A stretch of DNA of 64,000 bases from Prosopocoilus inquinatus (Eukaryota; Arthropoda; Insecta; Coleoptera; Lucanidae), in contig CM069880.1 of NCBI GenBank assembly GCA_036172665.1, positions 3,164,501-3,228,500 of the forward strand. Direction: 5' to 3'. Made by a program: the position numbers and the translations under genes. Below are positions 50,828 through 63,043 of the stretch, in pieces. The notes beneath the pieces were generated by a model. It was given only the letters and a program-made list of their open reading frames with translations. It was not told the origin of the DNA and did not search any database. Within the stretch, counting starts at the first letter, position 1. Every line of letters begins with the position of its first letter.

Positions 50828-52168
50828 GATGTGAGATACGACGTTTTCAGACGCAGTAGAAGCTGGAAATAGTTTTAAACGAAACAACACGTATTAGCGT
50901 TGTTCCTGTGCTGTATCTAATCGATCCTTTCTCATCTATCATGTCATTTGATGTTTGGATGGACTCCAGTAACTCTGATGTGAGATACGAAGTTCTCGGA
51001 CGCAGCAGAAGCTGGAAATAGTTTTAAACGAAACAACACGCATTAGCGTTGTTCCTGTGATGTATCTAATCGATCCTTACTCATCTATCTTGTTATTTGA
51101 AGTTTGGATAGACTCCAGTAACTCTGATGTGAGATACAAAGTTCTCGGACGCAGCAGAAGCTGGAAATAGTTTTGAACGAAACAACACGTATTAGCGTTG
51201 TTCCTGTGATGTATCTAAACGATCCTTACTTATCTAACATGTTATTTGACGTTTGGATGGACTCCAGTAAGTCTGATGTGAGATACAAAGTTTTTGGACG
51301 CAGCAGGAGCTTTAAATAGTTTTAAACGAAACAACACGTATTAGCGTTGTTCCTGTGCTGTATCTAATCGATCCTTACTTATCTATCATGTTATTTGACG
51401 TTTCGATGGACTCCAGTAACTCTGATATGAGATACGACGTTTTCGGACGCAGCAGAAGCTGGAAATAGTTTTAAACGAAACAACACGAATTAGCGATGTT
51501 CCTGTGATGTATCTAATCGATCCTTACTCATCTATCATGTTATTTTACGTTTGGATGGACTCCAGTAACTCTGATGTGAGATACAAAGTTTTTGGACGCA
51601 GCAGAAGCTGGAAATAGTTTTGAACGAAACAACACGTATTAGCGTTGTTCCTGTGATGTATCTAATCGATCCTTACTTAGCTACTATGTTATTTGACGTT
51701 TCGATGGACTCCAGTAACTCTAATGTGAGATACGAAATTTTCGGACGCAGCAGCAGCTGGAAATAGTTTTAAACGAAACAACACATATTAGCGTTGTTCC
51801 TGTGATGTATCTAATCGATCCTTATTCATCTATCATGTTATTTGACGTTTGGACGGACTCCAGTAACTCTGATGTGAGATACAAAGTTCTCGGACGCAGC
51901 AGAAGCTGGAAATAGTTTTGAACGAAACAACACGTATTAGCGTTGTTCCTGTGATGTATCTAAACGATCCTTACTTATCTAACATATTATTTGACGTTTG
52001 GATGGCCTCCAGTAAGTCTGATGTGAGATACAAAGTTTTTGGACGCAGCAGGAGCTTGAAATAGTTTTAAACGAAACAACACGCATTAGCGTTGTTCCTG
52101 TGATGTATCTAATCGATCCTTACTCATATATCATGTTATTTGGCGTTTCGATGGACTCCAGTAACTTT
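50828..52168 (+). repeat. Partial C block (Y5/C7 hybrid, C8/C9 hybrid, C10-C16)
   Basis: Nine monomers matching 31589-32929 and 35761-37101, including both hybrids and the tcttgttatt marker (51088). Private changes: gcagtagaag at about 50857 and acgaattagcgatg in C12. This shows that 48.3-52.2 kb and the 28-mer HOR share the same Y-to-C fusion. Confidence 0.85.
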
Positions 52169-54254
52169 GATGTGAGATACGAAGTTCTCGGACGCAGCTG
52201 AAGCTGGAAATAGTTTTAAACGAAACAACACGCATTAGCGTTGTTCCTGTGATGTATCTAATCGATCCTTACTCATCTATCATGTTATTTGACGTTTCGA
52301 TGGACTCCAGTAACTTTGATGTGAGATACGACGTTTTCTTACGCAGCAGAAGCTGGAAATAGTTTTAAACGAAACAACACGCATTAGCGATGTTCCTGTG
52401 ATGTATCTAATCGATCCTTACTCATCTATCATGTTATTTTACGTTTGGATGGACTCCAGTATCTCTGATGTGAGATACAAAGTTTTTGGACGCAGCAGAA
52501 GCTGGAAATAGTTTTGAACGAAACAACACGTATTAGCGTTGTTCCTGTGATGTATCTAATCGATCCTTACTTAGCTACTAAGTTATTTGACGTTTCGATG
52601 GACTCCAGTAACTCTAATGTGAGATACGAAATTTTCGGACGCAGCAGCAGCTGGAAATAGTTTTAAACGAAACAACACATATTAGCGTTGTTCCTGTGAT
52701 GTATCTAATCGATCCTTACTCATCTATCATGTTATTTGACGTTTGGACGGACTCCAGTAACTCTGATGTGAGATACAAAGTTCTCGGACGCAGCAGAAGC
52801 TGGAAATAGTTTTAAACGAAACAACACGTATTAGCGTTGTTCCTGTGATGTATCTAAACGATCCTTACTTATCTAACATGTTATTTGACGTTTGGATGGA
52901 CTCCAGTAAGACTGATGTGAGATACAAAGTTTTTGGACGCAGCAGGAGCTTTAAATAGTTTTAAACGAAACAACACGTATTAGCGTTGTTCCTGTGCTGT
53001 ATCTAACCGATCCTTTCTCATCTATCATGTCATTTGATGTTTGGATGGACTCCAGTAACTCTGATGTGAGATACGAAGTTCTCGGACGCAGCAGAAGCTG
53101 GAAATAGTTTTAAACGAAACAACACGCATTAGCGTTGTTCCTGTGATGTATCTAATCGATCCTTACTCATCTATCATGTTATTTGGCGTTTCGATGGACT
53201 CCAGTAACTTTGATATGAGATACGAAGTTCTCGGACGCAGTTGAAGCTGGAAATAGTTTTAAACGAAACAACACGAATTAGCGTTGTTCCTGTGATGTAT
53301 CTAATCGATCCTTACTCATCTATCATCTTATTTGAAGTTTGGATAGACTCCAGTAACTCTGATGTGAGATACAAAGTTCTCGGACGCAGCAGAAGCTGGA
53401 AATAGTTTTGAACGAAACAACACGTATTAGCGTTGTTCCTGTGATGTATCTAAACGATCCTTACTTATCTAACATGTTATTTGACGTTTGGATGGACTCC
53501 AGTAAGTCTGATGTGAGATACAAAGTTTTTGGACGCAGCAGGAGCTTTAAATAGTTTTAAACGAAACAACACGTATTAGCGTTGTTCCTGTGCTGTATCT
53601 AATCGATCCTTACTTATCTATCATGTTATTTGACGTTTCGATGGACTCCAGTAACTCTGATATGAGATACGACGTTTTCGGACGCAGCAGAAGCTGGAAA
53701 TAGTTTTAAACGAAACAACACGCATTAGCGATGTTCCTGTGATGTATCTAATCGATCCTTACTCATCTATCATGTTATTTTACGTTTGGATGGACTCCAG
53801 TAACTCTGATGTGAGATACAAAGTTTTTGGACGCAGCAGAAGCTGGAAATAGTTTTGAATGAAACAACACGTATTAGCGTTGTTCCTGTGATGTATCTAA
53901 TCGATCCTTACTTAGCTACTATGTTATTTGACGTTTCGATGGACTCCAGTAACTCTAATGTGAGATACGAAATTTTCGGACGCAGCAGCAGCTGGAAATA
54001 GTTTTAAACGAAACAACACATATTAGCGTTGTTCCTGTGATGTATCTAATCGATCCTTATTCATCTATCATGTTATTTGACGTTTGGACGGACTCCAGTA
54101 ACTCTGATGTGAGATAAAAAGTTCTCGGACGCAGCAGAAGCTGGAAATAGTTTTGAACGAAACAACACGTATTAGCGTTGTTCCTGTGATGTATCTAAAC
54201 GATCCTTACTTATCTAACATATTATTTGACGTTTGGATGGCCTCCAGTAAGTCT
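52169..54254 (+). repeat. C block copy 5, entered at C2/C3 (14 monomers)
   Basis: A tgaagctgga unit (52169) leads to C3 (52318), C4 (52467, ctactaagtt), C5 (52616), C6 (52765, ending agtaagactg) and C7-C15 (52914-54254). The taaccgatcc at 53004, acgaatt with catctta in C9, gaatgaaac in C13 and gataaaaag in C15 are shared with C copy 1 at a constant offset of 48,443 bp (325 monomers plus 18). This segment and 4.4-5.8 kb are therefore close relatives, while C4-C6 here keep the unrearranged order. Confidence 0.87.
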
Positions 54255-55594
54255 GATGTGAGATACGAAGTTCTCGGACGCAGCAGAAGCTGGAAATAGT
54301 TTTAAACGAAACAACACGCATTAGCGTTGTTCCTGTGATGTATCTAATCGATCCTTACTCATCTATCATGTTACTTGGCGTTTCGATGGACTCCAGTAAC
54401 TTTGATGTGAGATACGAAGTTCTCGGACGCAGCTGAAGCTAGAAATAGTTTTAAACGAAACAACACGTATTAGCGTTGTTCCTGTGATGTATCTAATCGA
54501 TCCTTACTCATCTATCAAGTTATTTGACGTTTGGATGGACTCCAGTAACTCTGATGTGAGATACAAAGTTTACGGACTCAGCAGAAGCTGGAAATAGTTT
54601 TGAACGAAACAACACGTATTAGCGTTGTTCTTGTGATGTATCTAATCGATCCTTACTCATCTATCATGTTATTTGACGTTTCGATGGACTCCAGTAACTC
54701 TGATGTGAGATAGGACGTTTTCAGACGCAGCAGAAGCTGGAAATAGTTTTAAACGAAACAACACGTATTAGCGTTGTTCCTGTGATGTATCTAATCGATC
54801 CTTACTTACCTATCATGTTATTTGACCTTTGGATGGACTCCAGTAAGTCTGATGTGAGATACAAAGTTTTGGGACGCAGCAGGAGCTGGAAATAGTTTTA
54901 AGCGAAACAACACGCATTAGCGTTGTTCCTGTGATGTATCTAATCGATCCTTACTCATCTATCATGTTATTTGACGTTTCGATGGACTCCAGTAACTTTG
55001 ATGTGAGATCGAAGTTCTCGGACGCAGCTGAAGCTAGAAATAGTTTGAAACGAAACAACACGCATTAGCGTTGTTCCTGTGATGTATCTAATCGATCCTT
55101 ACTCATCTATCATGTTGCTTGGCGTTTCGATGGACTCCAGTAACTTTGATGTGAGATACGAAGTTCTCGGACGCAGCTGAAGCTAGAAATAGTTTTAAAC
55201 GAAACAACACGTATTAGCGTTGTTCCTGTGATGTATCTAATCGATCCTTACTCATCTATCAAGTTATTTGACGTTTGGATGGACTCCAGTAACTCTGATG
55301 TGAGATACAAAGTTTACGGACGCAGCAGAAGCTGGAAATAGTTTTGAACGAAACACCACGTATTAGCGTTGTTCCTGTGATGTATCTAATCGATCCTTAC
55401 TCATCTATCATGTTATTTGACGTTTCGATGGACTCCAGTAACTCTGATGTGAGATACGACGTTTTCGGACGCAGCAGAAGCTGGAAATAGTTTTAAACGA
55501 AACAACACGCATTAGCGATGTTCCTGTGATGTATCTAATCGATCCTTACTCATCTATCATGTTATTTTACGTTTGGATGGACTCCAGTAACTCT
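54255..55594 (+). repeat. Block D copy 3
   Basis: D1-D9 are in order from 54255, with ttacttggcg (54371), gataggacg, acttacctatc, ttaagcg, gttgcttgg and acaccacg. Private changes are ggactcagc in D3 (about 54574), tgaccttt in D4, and a missing base in D6. Confidence 0.88.
55000..55147 (+). repeat. 148-bp monomer with 1-bp deletion
   Basis: gatgtgagatacgaag reads gatgtgagatcgaag, with the a missing between 55009 and 55010. D copies 1 and 2 keep the base. Confidence 0.9.
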
Positions 55595-57829
55595 GATGTT
55601 AGATACAAAGTTTTTGGACGCAGCAGAAGCTGGAAATAGTTTTGAACGAAACAACACGCATTAGCGTTGTTCCTGTGATGTATCTAATCGATCCTTACTC
55701 ATCTATCATGTTATTTGAAGTTTGGATGGACTCCAGTAACTCTGATGTGAGATACAAAGTTCTCGGACGCAGCAGAAACTGGAAATAGTTTTGAACGAAA
55801 CAACACGTATTAGCGTTGTTCCTGTGATGTATCTAAACGATCCTTACGTATCTAACATGTTATTTGACGTTTGGATGGACTCCAGTAAGTCTGATGTGAG
55901 ATACAAAGTTTTTGGACGCAGCAGGAGCTGGAAATAGTTTTAAACGAAACAACACGTATTAGCGATGTTCCTGTGATGTATCTAATCGATCCTTACTCAG
56001 GTATCATGTTATTTTACGTTTGGATGGAGTCCAGTAACTCTGGTGTGAGATACAAAGTTTTTGGAAGCAGCAGAAACTGGAAATAGTTTTGAACGAAACA
56101 ACACGTATTAGCGTTGTTCCTGTGATGTATCTAATCGATCCTTACTTAGCTACTATGTTATTTGACGTTTCGATGGACTCCAGTAACTCTAATGTGAGAT
56201 ACGAAATTTTCGGACGCAGCAGCAGCTGGAAATAGTTTTAAACGAAACAACACATATTAGCGTTGTTCCTGTGATGTATCTAATCGATCCTTACTCATCT
56301 ATCATGTTATTTGACGTTTGGACTGACTCCAGTAACTCTGATGTGAGATACAAAGTTCTCGGACGCAGCAGAAGCTGGAAATAGTTTCGAACGAAACAAC
56401 ACGTATTAGCGTTGTTCCTGTGATGTATCTAAACTATCCTTACTTATCTAACATGTTATTTGACGTTTGGATGGACTCCAGTAAGTCTGATGTGAGATAC
56501 AAAGTTTTTGGACGCAGCTGAAGCTAGAAATAGTTTTAAACGAAACAACACGCATTAGCGTTGTTCCTGTGATGTATCTAATCGATCCTTACTTATCTAT
56601 CATGTTATTTGACATTTCGATGGACTCCAGTTACTCTGATGTGAGATACGACGTTTTCGGACGCAGCAGAAGCTGGAAATAGTTTTAAACGAAACAACAC
56701 GTATTAGCGTTGTTCCTGTGATGTATCTAATCGATCCTTACTTATCTATCATGTTATTTGACGTTTGGATGGACTCCAGTAACTCTGATGTGAGATACGA
56801 ATTTCTCGGACGCAGCAGAAGCTGGAAATAGTTTTAAACGAAACAACACGCATTAGCGTTGTTCCTGTGATGTATCTAATCGATCCTTACTCATCTATCA
56901 TGTTATTTGGCGTTTCGATGGACTCCAGTAACTTTGATGTGAGATACGAAGTTCACGGACGCAGCTGAAGCTAGAAATAGTTTTAAACGAAACAACACGC
57001 ATTAGCGTTGTTCCTGTGATGTATCTAATCGATCCTTACTTATCTATCATGTTATTTGACGTTTCCATGGACTCCAGTAACTCTGATGTGAGATACGACG
57101 TTTTCAGACGCAGCAGAAGCTGGAAATAGTTTTAAACGAAACAACACGTATTAGCGTTGTTCCTGTGATGTATCTAATCGATCCTTACTTATCTATCATG
57201 TTATTTGACGTTTGGATGGACTCCAGTAACTCTGATGTGAGATACGAAGTTCTCGGACGCAGCAGAAGCTGGAAATAGTTTTAAACGAAACAACACGCAT
57301 TAGCGTTGTTCCTGTGATGTATCTAATTGATCCTTACTCATCTATCATGTTATTTGGCGTTTCGATGGACTCCAGTAACGTTGATATGAGATACGAAGTT
57401 CTCGGACGCAGCTGAAGCTGGAAATAGTTTTAAACGAAACAACACGCATTAGCGTTGTTCCTGTGATGTATCTAATCGATCCTTACTTATCTATCATGTT
57501 ATTTGACGTTTCGATGGACTCCAGTAACTCTGATGTGAGATACGAAGTTCTCGGACGCAGCAGAAGCTGGAAATAGTTTTAAACGAAACAACACGCATTA
57601 GCGTTGTTCCTGTGATGTATCTAATTGATCCTTACTTATCTATCATGTTATTTGGCGTTTCGATGGACTCCAGTAACTCTGATGTGAGATACGAAGTTCT
57701 CGGACGCAGCAGAAGCTGGAAATAGTTTTAAACGAAACAACACGCATTAGCGATGTTCCTGTGATGTATCTAATCGATCCTTACTCATCTATCATGTTAT
57801 TTTACGTTTGGATGGACTCCAGTAACTCT
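55595..57829 (+). repeat. HOR P copy 5, shortened (15 of 21 monomers)
   Basis: This copy follows P copy 1 until the unit at 57383. That unit begins as B2 (8941 equivalent) and ends as B11 (9835 equivalent: cttatctatc, gacg, aactctg). Six monomers (894 bp) are missing in exact register. C1 (57532) and a gatgttag-generating unit (57681) follow. The last unit has cgaaac, not the cgtaac of 10133 and 18179. Confidence 0.87.
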
Positions 57830-60361
57830 GATGTTAGATACAAAGTTTTTGGACGCAGCAGAAGCTGGAAATAGTTTTGAACGAAACAACACGCATTAGC
57901 GTTGTTCCTGTGATGTATCTAATCGATCCTTACTCATCTATCATGTTATTTGAAGTTTGGATGGACTCCAGTAACTCTGATGTGAGATACAAAGTTCTCG
58001 GACGCAGCAGAAACTGGAAATAGTTTTGAACGAAACAACACGTATTAGCGTTGTTCCTGTGATGTATCTAAACGATCCTTACGTATCTAACATGTTATTT
58101 GACGTTTGGATGGACTCCAGTAAGTCTGATGTGAGATACAAAGTTTTTGGACGCAGCAGGAGCTGGAAATAGTTTTAAACGAAACAACACGTATTAGCGA
58201 TGTTCCTGTGATGTATCTAATCGATCCTTACTCAGGTATCATGTTATTTTACGTTTGGATGGAGTCCAGTAACTCTGGTGTGAGATACAAAGTTTTGGAA
58301 GCAGCAGAAACTGGAAATAGTTTTGAACGAAACAACACGTATTAGCGTTGTTCCTGTGATGTATCTAATCGATCCTTACTTAGCTACTATGTTATTTGAC
58401 GTTTCGATGGACTCCAGTAACTCTAATGTGAGATACGAAATTTTCGGACGCAGCAGCAGCTGGAAATAGTTTTAAACGAAACAACACATATTAGCGTTGT
58501 TCCTGTGATGTATCTAATCGATCCTTACTCATCTATCATGTTATTTGACGTTTGGACTGACTCCAGTAACTCTGATGTGAGATACAAAGTTCTCGGACGC
58601 AGCAGAAGCTGGAAATAGTTTCGAACGAAACAACACGTATTAGCGTTGTTCCTGTGATGTATCTAAACTATCCTTACTTATCTAACATGTTATTTGACGT
58701 TTAGATGGACTCCAGTAAGTCTGATGTGAGATACAAAGTTTTTGGACGCAGCTGAAGCTAGAAATAGTTTTAAACGAAACAACACGCATTAGCGTTGTTC
58801 CTGTGATGTATCTAATCGATCCTTACTTATCTATCATGTTATTTGACATTTCGATGGACTCCAGTTACTCTGATGTGAGATACGACGTTTTCGGACGCAG
58901 CAGAAGCTGGAAATAGTTTTAAACGAAACAACACGTATTAGCGTTGTTCCTGTGATGTATCTAATCGATCCTTACTTATCTATCATGTTATTTGACGTTT
59001 GGATGGACTCCAGTAACTCTGATGTGAGATACGAATTTCTCGGACGCAGCAGAAGCTGGAAATAGTTTTAAACGAAACAACACGCATTAGCGTTGTTCCT
59101 GTGATGTATCTAATCGATCCTTACTCATCTATCATGTTATTTGGCGTTTCGATGGACTCCAGTAACTTTGATGTGAGATACGAAGTTCACGGACGCAGCT
59201 GAAGCTAGAAATAGTTTTAAACGAAACAACACGCATTAGCGTTGTTCCTGTGATGTATCTAATCGATCCTTACTTATCTATCATGTTATTTGACGTTTCC
59301 ATGGACTCCAGTAACTCTGATGTGAGATACGACGTTTTCAGACGCAGCAGAAGCTGGAAATAGTTTTAAACGAAACAACACGTATTAGCGTTGTTCCTGT
59401 GATGTATCTAATCGATCCTTACTTATCCATCATGTTATTTGACGTTTGGATGGACTCCAGTAACTCTGATGTGAGATACGAAGTTCTCGGACGCAGCAGA
59501 AGCTGGAAATAGTTTTAAACGAAACAACACGCATTAGCGTTGTTCCTGTGATGTATCTAATTGATCCTTACTCATCTATCATGTTATTTGGCGTTTCGAT
59601 GGACTCCAGTAACGTTGATATGAGATACGAAGTTCTCGGACGCAGCTGAAGCTGGAAATAGTTTTAAACGAAACAACACGCATTAGCGTTGTTCCTGTGA
59701 TGTATCTAATCGATCCTTACTCATCTATCATGTTATTTGACGTTTCGATGGACTCCAGTAACTTTGATGTGAGATACGACGTTTTCTTACGCAGCAGAAG
59801 CTGGAAATAGTTTTAAACGAAACAACACGCATTAGCGATGTTCCTGTGATGTATCTAATCGATCCCTACTCATCTATCATGTTATTTGAAGTTTGGATGG
59901 ACTCCAGTAACTCTGATGTGAGATACAAAGTTCTCGGACGCAGCAGAAGCTGGAAATAGTTTCGAACGAAACAACACGTATTAGCGTTATTCCTGTGATG
60001 TATCTAAACTATCCTTACTTATCTAACATGTTATTTGACGTTTGGATGGCCTCCAGTAAGTCTGATGTGAGATACAAAGTTTTTGGACGCAGCTGAAGTT
60101 AGAAATAGTTTTAAACGAAACAACACGCATTAGCGTTGTTCCTGTGATGTATCTAATCGATCCTTACTTATCTATCATGTTATTTGACGTTTCGAAGGAC
60201 TCCAGTAACTCTGATGTGAGATACGAAGTTCTCGGACGCAGCAGAAGCTGGAAATAGTTTTAAACGAAACAACACGCATTAGCGTTGTTCCTGTGATGTA
60301 TCTAATTGATCCTTACTTATCTATCATGTTATTTGGCGTTTCGATGGACTCCAGTAACTCT
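57830..60361 (+). repeat. HOR P copy 6, shortened (17 monomers)
   Basis: This copy follows P to B3 at 59766. That unit starts ttttcttacg, gcgatg, tccctac but finishes gaagtttgg like the 9537 unit, so three monomers (447 bp) are missing in register. B10 (59915), B11 (60064, tcgaagg) and C1 (60213) close it. Private changes: tttagatgg at about 58702 and ttatccatc at about 59424. Confidence 0.87.
58277..58424 (+). repeat. 148-bp monomer with a shortened T run
   Basis: agtttttggaagc reads agttttggaagc (four T at 58293-58296). A one-base homopolymer change could be a real deletion or a sequencing or assembly error. Confidence 0.85.
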
Positions 60362-62298
60362 GATGTGAGATACGAAGTTCTCGGACGCAGCAGAAGCTGG
60401 AAATAGTTTTAAACGAAACAACACGCATTAGCGTTGTTCCTGTGATGTATCTAATCGATCCTTACTCATCTATCATGTTATTTGACGTTTCGATGGACTC
60501 CAGTAACTTTGATGTGAGATACGACGTTTTCTTACGCAGCAGAAGCTGGAAATAGTTTTAAACGAAACAACACGCATTAGCGATGTTCCTGTGATGTATC
60601 TAATCGATCCTTACTCATCTATCATGTTATTTTACGTTTGGATGGACTCCAGTATCTTTGATGTGAGATACAAAGTTTTTGGACGCAGCAGAAGCTGGAA
60701 ATAGTTTTGAACGAAACAACACGTATTAGCGTTGTTCCTGTGATGTATCTAATCGATCCTTACTTAGCTACTATGTTATTTGACGTTTCGATGGACTCCA
60801 GTAACTCTAATGTGAGATACGAAATTTTCGGACGCAGCAGCAGCTGGAAATAGTTTTAAACGAAACAACACATATTAGCGTTGTTCCTGTGATGTATCTA
60901 ATCGATCCTTACTCATCTATCATGTTATTTGACGTTTGGACGGACTCCAGTAACTCTGATGTGAGATACAAAGTTCTCGGACGCAGCAGAAGCTGGAAAT
61001 AGTTTTGAACGAAACAACACGCATTAGCGTTGTTCCTGTGATGTATCTAATCGATCCTTACTCATCTATCATGTTATTTGGCGTTTCGATGGACTCCAGT
61101 AACTTTGATATGAGATACGAAGTTATCGGACGCAGTTGAAGCTGGAAATAGTTTTAAACGAAACAACACGCATTAGCGTTGTTCCTGTGATGTATCTAAT
61201 CGATCCTTACTCATCTATCATGTTATTTGAAGTTTGGATAGACTCCAGTAACTCTGATGTGAGATACAAAGTTCTCGGACGCAGCAGAAGCTGGAAATAG
61301 TTTTGAACGAAACAACACGTATTAGCGTTGTTCCTGTGATGTATCTAAACGATCCTTACTTATCTAACATGTTATTTGACGTTTGGATGGACTCCAGTAA
61401 GTCTGATGTGAGATACAAAGTTTTTGGACGCAGCAGGAGCTTTAAATAGTTTTAAACGAAACAACACGTATTAGCGTTGTTCCTGTGCTGTATCTAATCG
61501 ATCCTTACTTATCTATCATGTTATTTGACGTTTCGATGGACTCCAGTAACTCTGATATGAGATACGACGTTTTCGGACGCAGCAGAAGCTGGAAATAGTT
61601 TTAAACGAAACAACACGCATTAGCGATGTTCCTGTGATGTATCTAATCGATCCTTACTCATCTATCATGTTATTTTACGTTTGGATGGACTCCAGTAACT
61701 CTGATGTGAGATACAAAGTTTTTGGACGCAGCAGAAGCTGGAAATAGTTTTGAACGAAACAACACGTATTAGCGTTGTTCCTGTGATGTATCTAATCGAT
61801 CCTTACTTAGCTACTATGTTATTTGACGTTTCGATGGACTCCAGTAACTCTAATGTGAGATACGAAATTTTCGGACGCAGCAGCAGCTGGAAATAGTTTT
61901 AAACGAAACAACACATATTAGCGTTGTTCCTGTGATGTATCTAATCGATCCTTATTCATCTATCATGTTATTTGACGTTTGGACGGACTCCAGTAACTCT
62001 GATGTGAGATAAAAAGTTCTCGGACGCAGCAGAAGCTGGAAATAGTTTTGAACGAAACAACACGTATTAGCGTTGTTCCTGTGATGTATCTAAACGATCC
62101 TTACTTATCTAACATATTATTTGACGTTTGGATGGCCTCCAGTAAGTCTGATGTGAGATACAAAGTTTTTGGACGCAGCAGGAGCTTGAAATAGTTTTAA
62201 ACGAAACAACACGCATTAGCGTTGTTCCTGTGATGTATCTAATCGATCCTTACTCATATATCATGTTATTTGGCGTTTCGATGGACTCCAGTAACTCT
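60213..62298 (+). repeat. HOR C copy 6, shortened (14 monomers)
   Basis: C1 60213, C2 60362, C3 60511 (agtatctttg, shared with C copy 2), C4 60660, C5 60809. A C6/C8 hybrid at 60958 (caaagttctcgg, gaacg, then cgcatt, ggcg, aactttgatatg) is followed by C9-C16 at 61107-62298. Two monomers are missing relative to 21159-23542. C9 carries agttatcgg. Confidence 0.87.
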
Positions 62299-63043
62299 GA
62301 TGTGAGATACGACGTTTTCAGACGCAGCAGAAGCTGGAAATAGTTTTAAACGAAACAACACGTATTAGCGTTGTTCCTGTGATGTATCTAATCGATCCTT
62401 ACTTATCTATCATGTTATTTGACGTTTGGATGGACTCCAGTAACTCTGATGTGAGATACGAAGTTCTCGGACGCAGCAGAAGCTGGAAATAGTTTTAAAC
62501 GAAACAACACGCATTAGCGTTGTTCCTGTGATGTATCTAATTGATCCTTACTCATCTATCATGTTATTTGGCGTTTCGATGGACTCCAGTAACTTTGATA
62601 TGAGATACGAAGTTCTCGGACGCAGCTGAAGCTGGAAATAGTTTTAAACGAAACAACACGCATTAGCGTTGTTCCTGTGATGTATCTAATCGATCCTTAC
62701 TCATCTATCATGTTATTTGACGTTTCGATGGACTCCAGTAACTTTGATGTGAGATACGACGTTTTCTTACGCAGCAGAAGCTGGAAATAGTTTTAAACGA
62801 AACAACACGCATTAGCGATGTTCCTGTGATGTATCTAATCGATCCTTACTCATCTATCATGTTATTTTACGTTTGGATGGACTCCAGTAACTCTGATGTG
62901 AGATACGACGTTTTCAGACGCAGCAGAAGCTGGAAATAGTTTTAAACGAAACAACACGTATTAGCGTTGTTCCTGTGATGTATATAATCGATCCTTACTT
63001 ATCTATCGTGTTATTTGACGTTTGGATGGACTCCAGTAACTCT
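62299..63043 (+). repeat. Linker Y near the right end (5 monomers)
   Basis: Y1-Y5, matching 23543-24287 and including gatgtatata at 62977 and atcgtgtta. The offset of 38,756 bp equals 260 monomers plus 16, which is exactly the net of the four indels between them (+21, -3, -1, -1). Confidence 0.9.
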
